From assembly GCF_001570765.1 (NCBI RefSeq), contig NZ_BCSH01000025.1:37527-101526 (forward strand): DNA of 64,000 nt. Direction: 5' to 3'. The first letter of the stretch is position 1; every line of letters begins with the position of its first letter. This document shows positions 59,601 to 64,000 of the stretch, in pieces. Both the position numbers and the translations under genes were made by a program. The notes below the pieces were generated by a model. It was not told the origin of the DNA, did not search any database, and saw only the letters and a list, made by a program, of their open reading frames with translations. This DNA comes from Nocardiopsis listeri NBRC 13360 (GTDB taxonomy: Bacteria; Actinomycetota; Actinomycetes; Streptosporangiales; Streptosporangiaceae).

Positions 59601-60893
59601 GTGACCCAGACTCGGTCCGAGACATCCGGTGACAGGACAACAGTGAACGGTGGCGCCCAGGCCGAACCACGGGGCGGTGCCCGCGCCTGGTTGGTGTGGG
59701 GCGTGGCCGTGGGCGGCTACTTCCTCGCCATGCTGCACCGCAACGGACTCGGTGTGGCCGCCCTGGAGGCACAGAGCCGGTTCGACGTCGGGCCCGCGCT
59801 GCTCTCCCTGCTGCCCATGCTGCAGCTGCTCGTGTACGTGATCCTGCAGGTGCCCGCCGGATTACTCGCCGACCGGCTCGGTCCCCGGTACACGCTGGTC
59901 ATGGGCATGGCGGCGATGGCCGTCGGATCCTGCATGTTCGCGCTCGCCCCGGGGATCGAGATGGCGGTCGTCGGTCGCTTCCTCATCGGTCTGGGTGACG
60001 CACTCGTCTTCCTCAACGTCATCAGGCTCGCCGCGCTGTGGTTCCCCCGCGCGCGCTACGCGCTGGTGAGCGGTCTGACCGGTGTGGTCGGCGGCACCGG
60101 CCAGGTGGCCAGCGCCGCCCCGCTGGCCTGGGCACTGGGCGGGATCGGCTGGGTGGCGGCCTTCCTCGCCACCGCCGGGCTCACCGTGTTCATGGCGCTC
60201 CTGATGCTGCTGATGGTCCGCGACCGCCCCGCCGGGGCGGCCGGGCGTTCCACCGTCGCCGACCCCATCTCCGCCTGGGCGGCCCTGAAGGAGGCGCTGC
60301 GCGCCGACGGGCCCCGGATCGGCATGGCGCACCACGCGGCCGTCATGGCGCCGTTCACGATGATGATGGTGCTGTGGGGCTACCCGTTCCTCGTGAACGG
60401 GCTGGGGCTCTCCGAGGGCGCAGCCGCACTCACCCTCACCGGTCTGGCCGCCGGTGCACTCCCGCTCGCGCCCCTCGCGGGGGTCCTGGTCGGTCGCAGA
60501 CCGGGTGTCCGGGGCTACTTCGCCCTGGTCTTCGGCGGAACCCTGAGCCTGGGGTGGCTCCTGCTGGTCCTGTGGCCGGACGGTGCGCCCGCACCCCTCG
60601 GCGTGGCGGTGCTGGCCTTGAGCGCGCTCGGCCAGACCATGGCGCCCACGATCTCCTTCGACTTCGCCCGCGACGGTATCCCCGCCGGTCGTACCGGAGT
60701 CGCCTCGGGCCTGGTCAACATGAGCGGGTTCACCACCGCCGTCGTCTGCACCGTCGCCGCGGGCGCGATCCTCCAGACGCTCCCGGAAGAGCCCTCCTCC
60801 TACCAGGTGGCCTTCGTGCCCATGGCCGTCACCACGGTCCTGTCCACCTGCGTGCTCGCCGTGTTCATCCTCCGCGCCCGCCGCCGGAGATAG
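59601..60893 (+). CDS. MFS transporter
   Basis: This is a protein of about 430 residues with 12 predicted membrane helices. The MFS motif between helices 2 and 3 is GLLADRLGPRYTLVMGMAAM. The N-terminal cytoplasmic segment is polar (VTQTRSETSGDRTTVNGGAQ). The GTG at 59601 is preceded by AAGGAGAG at some distance; a GTG at 59643 is also possible. It resembles the broad group of organic-anion and drug-type permeases, and the substrate is unknown. It converges with the SDR gene. Confidence 0.9.
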   Translation: MTQTRSETSGDRTTVNGGAQAEPRGGARAWLVWGVAVGGYFLAMLHRNGLGVAALEAQSRFDVGPALLSLLPMLQLLVYVILQVPAGLLADRLGPRYTLVMGMAAMAVGSCMFALAPGIEMAVVGRFLIGLGDALVFLNVIRLAALWFPRARYALVSGLTGVVGGTGQVASAAPLAWALGGIGWVAAFLATAGLTVFMALLMLLMVRDRPAGAAGRSTVADPISAWAALKEALRADGPRIGMAHHAAVMAPFTMMMVLWGYPFLVNGLGLSEGAAALTLTGLAAGALPLAPLAGVLVGRRPGVRGYFALVFGGTLSLGWLLLVLWPDGAPAPLGVAVLALSALGQTMAPTISFDFARDGIPAGRTGVASGLVNMSGFTTAVVCTVAAGAILQTLPEEPSSYQVAFVPMAVTTVLSTCVLAVFILRARRRR

Positions 60894-60914
60894 GGACGCG
60901 CGTCAGCCCGCGCG

Positions 60915-61754
60915 TCAGCCCGCGCGCCAGGTCGCGTCCTGGAGGTCCCCTCCCGCCTGGGGGCCCATCAGCGACAGGCCGCCGTCCACGAAGATCGAGG
61001 CCCCGGTGACATAGGAGGACTCCGGTCGGGCGAGGAACGCCACCGCGCCGGCGACCTCGTAGGCGTGACCGGGGCGGGGGATGGGATAGCCGGCACGAGA
61101 GTCGAGTTCCGGTGGCTGCTCGTGCTGCCCGGTCATCGGGGTGGCGATCTCGCCGGGGGCCACCGCGTTCACGGTGACGCCGTAAAGGCCCAGTTCGAGG
61201 GCGAGGGTGCGAGTGAGGAGCCTCAGCCCACCCTTGGCGGCGCAGTAGGGGCCCGCCGTCACACGCGGGTACTCCTCGTGGACGCTGGTGATGTTGACGA
61301 TGCGGCCCCCGCGTCCGGTGTCGCGCATGTGGCGACCGGCGACCTGTGAGCATACGAACGGCGCGTCCAAGTCGACGGCGAGCACCTCACGCCACCGTGA
61401 GTAGTCGATGTCCAGCAGGTGCTCGTCGGATCTGGTGGCCGCGTTGTTGACCAGGACTCCCACGCCTCCGAGCTCGTCGATCATCTCCGCGACGGCCTCC
61501 GCGCCGCGTTCGGGATCGGCGAGGTCGTGCCTGCGTACGGCCACCCGGCGCCCGAACTCCCTGATCTCCGATTCGGTCTTACGGATTCCCTCTTCGTCCG
61601 AGTGGTAGGCGATGCCGACGTCGAAGCCCACCTGGGCGAGCCGGATCGCGGTCGCCCTTCCGATGCCGCTGTCCGCGCCGGTCACCAGCGCCACACGGTC
61701 GTAGTCGTCGAATGCCCTCGCCGCCGCGACACCCTCGGTATCCGGTCGTCCCAT
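60915..61754 (-). CDS. Short-chain dehydrogenase/reductase
   Basis: This is a 279-residue classical SDR. The cofactor motif is VTGADSGIGRATAIRL at about residues 23-38, NNAATRS is the NNAG variant, the catalytic Ser is in NITSVHEEYP, Tyr and Lys are in YCAAKGGL, and APGEIATPM follows. The C-terminal YVTGASIFVDGGLSLMGP is normal. NAD(P)-dependent alcohol/ketone oxidoreduction; substrate unknown. The ATG at 61754 follows GAGGAGCGACC, better than the ATG six codons upstream. Confidence 0.92.
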   Translation of the reverse strand: MGRPDTEGVAAARAFDDYDRVALVTGADSGIGRATAIRLAQVGFDVGIAYHSDEEGIRKTESEIREFGRRVAVRRHDLADPERGAEAVAEMIDELGGVGVLVNNAATRSDEHLLDIDYSRWREVLAVDLDAPFVCSQVAGRHMRDTGRGGRIVNITSVHEEYPRVTAGPYCAAKGGLRLLTRTLALELGLYGVTVNAVAPGEIATPMTGQHEQPPELDSRAGYPIPRPGHAYEVAGAVAFLARPESSYVTGASIFVDGGLSLMGPQAGGDLQDATWRAG

Positions 61755-61850
61755 GGTCGCTCCTCGGTCCATCGGTCCAGGTGAGGCTCCGGCTACCCGG
61801 GTGCACGCCTCCGTATGCGTGGAGCCCTGAGCTCTTGGGGGCGAGAACGC

Positions 61851-61890
61851 CCGAGGGGCGGGGCGGTCGTGTGACCACCCCGCCCCTCGG
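61851..61890. terminator. Terminator hairpin after the acyl-CoA dehydrogenase gene
   Basis: CCGAGGGGCGGGG (61851-61863) pairs exactly with CCCCGCCCCTCGG (61878-61890), 13 pairs, 25 bases past the stop of the minus-strand dehydrogenase gene. Confidence 0.8.
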
Positions 61891-61914
61891 CGGTGTTCGA
61901 TATCCCGTCGGTCC

Positions 61915-63732
61915 CTAGAAGGCCTCTTCGGGGACGTCCATGAGACCCAGGTTCACGGTCTGGGCGATCTTCAGCTCGGCCTCGACGCGGGGCAGGAACT
62001 GCTCGGAGAAGAAGCGCGCGGCGGCGATCTTCCCGGTGTAGAAGTTCTTGTCCTCGTCGCCGGCGCCGTCCACGCTGTTCAGCGCGATCTCGGCCTGGCG
62101 GAGCAGCAACCAGCCCAGGACGACGTCACCGAAGGCGAACAGCAGGCGGACGGAGTTCAGGCCGACCTTGTACAGCTCGCGGGAGTCCTCGGCGGAGCCC
62201 ATCGCGTGGCCGACCATGAGCTCGACGATCTTCTCGACCTGGCCGAGGGCGCCGAGCAGGAGCGCGCGCTCCTCCTTGAGCTGACCGTTGCCGGCGTCGC
62301 TCTCGGCGAAGGCCTTGATCTCGGCGGACAGCTTGCCGATGGCCTGGCCACCGTTCTTCACGATCTTGCGGAAGAAGAAGTCCTGAGCCTGGATCGCGGT
62401 GGTGCCCTCGTAGAGGGTGTCGATCTTGGCGTCGCGGATGTACTGCTCGATCGGGTACTCCTGCAGGAACCCGGAGCCGCCCAGGGTCTGCAGGGACTCG
62501 GCCAGCAGAGCGTAGGAGCGCTCCGAGCCGACACCCTTGACGATCGGAAGCAGGAGGTCGTTCATGGCCTCCAGCTCGGAGGCGTCCTCGCCCTTGGCGT
62601 GCGCGATCTGGATCGCGTCCTGCTGGGTGGCGGTGTAGATGACCAGCGAACGCATGGCCTCCACGTACGCCTTCTGCGTCATGAGGCTGCGACGCACGTC
62701 CGGGTGGTGGGTGATGGTGACCTTCGGGGAGTTCTTCGCACCGGCGAGGTCGTTGCCCTGCACGCGGTTCTTGGCGTACTCCAGGGCGTTCAGGTAACCC
62801 GTGGACAGGGTCGCGATCGCCTTCGTCCCGACCATCATGCGGGCGTACTCGATGACGAGGAACATCTGCCGGATGCCGTCGTGCTTGTCACCGACGAGGT
62901 AGCCGATGGCGGGGTGCTTGTCACCGAAGGTCAGCTCACAGGTGGTGGAGGCCTTGAGACCCATCTTGTGCTCGACGTTGGTCACGTAGGCGCCATTGCG
63001 CTCGCCCAGGGATCCGTCCTCGTTCACCAGGAACTTGGGCACCAGGTAGAGGGAGAGGCCCTTGGTGCCGGGGCCGGCGCCCTCGGGGCGGGCCAGCACC
63101 AGGTGGAAGATGTTCTCGGACATGTCGTGCTCGGCCGAGGTGATGAAGCGCTTGACGCCCTCGATGTGCCAGGTGCCGTCACCCTGGTCGGTGGCCTTGG
63201 TGCGGCCGGCGCCGACGTCGGAACCGGCGTCCGGCTCGGTCAGCACCATGGTGGCGCCCCAGCCGTTCTCGATGGCCTGCTGGGCGAACTTCTTCTGCGC
63301 CTCGTTGCCCTCGGAGTGCAGGATGCCGGCGAAGCCGGGGCCCGCGGAGTACATGTGCACGGAGGGGTTGGAGCCCAGGATGAGCTCGGCCGCGGACCAC
63401 ACCAGGGAGCGGGGAGCGCCGAGGCCGCCGAGCTCCTGGGGAAGGTCGAGGTTGTACCAGCCGGCGTCCATGTAGGCCTGGTAGGACTTCTTCAGGCTCT
63501 CGGGGATGGCGACGGTGTTGGTCTTGGGGTCGAAGACGGGCGGGTTGCGGTCCGCGTCCTCGAACGACTCCGCGATGACACCGGTGGCGAGGCGGTCGAC
63601 CTCTTCCAGGATGGTGCGTGCGGTCTCTTCGTCGAGTTCCTCGAAGGGGCCCTGGCCCAGGATGTCCTGGCGCTTGAAGAGTTCGAAGAGGTTGAACTCG
63701 ATGTCGCGCAGGTTGCTCTTGTAATGCGTCAT
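61915..63732 (-). CDS. Acyl-CoA dehydrogenase (long, FadE-like form)
   Basis: This is a 605-residue acyl-CoA dehydrogenase of the long form with a C-terminal extension (AcylCoA_DH_N type start [18 protein letters not shown]). FAD/substrate motifs are [33 protein letters not shown] and [17 protein letters not shown]; the catalytic Glu is probably in LYEGTT. It desaturates acyl-CoA in fatty-acid beta-oxidation, passing electrons to ETF. The ATG at 63732 has GGAG upstream; the frame above it includes the promoter. An operator-like inverted repeat lies 55 bp upstream. Confidence 0.93.
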   Translation of the reverse strand: MTHYKSNLRDIEFNLFELFKRQDILGQGPFEELDEETARTILEEVDRLATGVIAESFEDADRNPPVFDPKTNTVAIPESLKKSYQAYMDAGWYNLDLPQELGGLGAPRSLVWSAAELILGSNPSVHMYSAGPGFAGILHSEGNEAQKKFAQQAIENGWGATMVLTEPDAGSDVGAGRTKATDQGDGTWHIEGVKRFITSAEHDMSENIFHLVLARPEGAGPGTKGLSLYLVPKFLVNEDGSLGERNGAYVTNVEHKMGLKASTTCELTFGDKHPAIGYLVGDKHDGIRQMFLVIEYARMMVGTKAIATLSTGYLNALEYAKNRVQGNDLAGAKNSPKVTITHHPDVRRSLMTQKAYVEAMRSLVIYTATQQDAIQIAHAKGEDASELEAMNDLLLPIVKGVGSERSYALLAESLQTLGGSGFLQEYPIEQYIRDAKIDTLYEGTTAIQAQDFFFRKIVKNGGQAIGKLSAEIKAFAESDAGNGQLKEERALLLGALGQVEKIVELMVGHAMGSAEDSRELYKVGLNSVRLLFAFGDVVLGWLLLRQAEIALNSVDGAGDEDKNFYTGKIAAARFFSEQFLPRVEAELKIAQTVNLGLMDVPEEAF

Positions 63733-63786
63733 GGACAGCTCCGCTGTGTCCCTGGCCGCGGTGTCTGTACACGCGGATCTACCGAC

Positions 63787-63808
63787 TAGTAACAAGTCAA
63801 TGTTACTA
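63787..63808. promoter_or_regulatory. Inverted repeat in the acyl-CoA dehydrogenase promoter
   Basis: TAGTAACA (63787-63794), a six-base spacer, and TGTTACTA (63801-63808) form perfect 8-bp arms. This size and position fit a TetR-family operator controlling the dehydrogenase gene. Confidence 0.65.
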
Positions 63809-64000
63809 CTGAGTAGCCCCATGCGCCAGTCTTGACGGGTGTTTGTGTCGGCCAAGACTGTGTCAGCTGTCCCTAAGGGCAGGTTATGGGGGCGTTTAGG
63901 GCACTAGGTGGGTAATTTCAGGGGGTGGGTGTGGTGGTGGCCAGTGGGGCGCTTGGGGTCTCTGGTTCCTTGGGGGTTGTTGGGCGTCGTTTGGGTGTGT
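63809..64000. other. G/T-rich window end, no gene recognised
   Basis: The last 150 bases of the plus strand are strikingly G- and T-rich with many GGG runs. I see no gene on either strand, but a coding region could begin outside the window. Confidence 0.3.

Overview
The window is a stretch of chromosome from a high-GC Gram-positive actinobacterium. Supporting signs are strong G/C bias at third codon positions, many GTG and TTG starts, XRE/DUF397 pairs, many Ser/Thr kinases with C-terminal sensor domains, a GerW-type protein, and a type VII (ESX-like) secretion locus. A Nocardiopsis-like member of the Streptosporangiales is my best guess, but it is an inference. I found no rRNA, tRNA, CRISPR array, integrase or transposase.

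Layout. (1) 0-4.6 kb: purine genes purS, purQ and purL (purL runs off the left edge), all on the minus strand, interrupted by an anti-sigma-type ATPase gene. (2) 4.8-7.8 kb: a SigR-like ECF sigma factor without an adjacent anti-sigma gene, a CPBP membrane protease, and an ArsR/VOC operon with an 18-bp operator palindrome. (3) 8-21.4 kb: an accessory island. It holds a DUF433/PIN-like toxin-antitoxin pair, an isoaspartyl-methyltransferase-like gene, a frameshifted relic of a type I restriction subunit (HsdR), an XRE/DUF397 pair, a NUDIX gene overlapping a divergent SAH-hydrolase-like gene, a GntR regulator beside a free-standing UTRA protein, two paralogous HTH-PIN pairs, and an ABC-three-component (DUF2326) ATPase with its middle component. 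The cassettes are separated by three decaying copies of one sequence (a Pro-rich gene tail plus a terminator hairpin) and end in a relic of the NUDIX gene.

(4) 21.5-30 kb: a molybdopterin oxidoreductase lacking the usual N-terminal Fe-S cysteines, then a three-gene 2-oxoacid dehydrogenase operon (E1 alpha, E1 beta, E2), an AEC transporter and a GerW-like protein. (5) 30-57 kb: a large type VII secretion neighbourhood. It has EccC and EccD, two WXG100-size proteins, two paralogous cassettes each pairing a small helical WXG100-like protein with a protein of over 800 residues and lipoproteins, two paralogous PQQ-propeller lipoproteins, and four receptor-kinase-like proteins, two of which have lost catalytic residues. 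EccB, EccE and mycosin are not in the window. (6) 57-64 kb: a sarcosine/N-methyltryptophan oxidase, a small unknown gene, an MFS transporter, an SDR and an acyl-CoA dehydrogenase with an operator-like inverted repeat.

The least explained parts are the repeat-bounded defence island at 8-21.4 kb and the duplicated secretion cassettes at 34.9-43.8 kb. The second of those cassettes is visibly AT-richer than everything around it.
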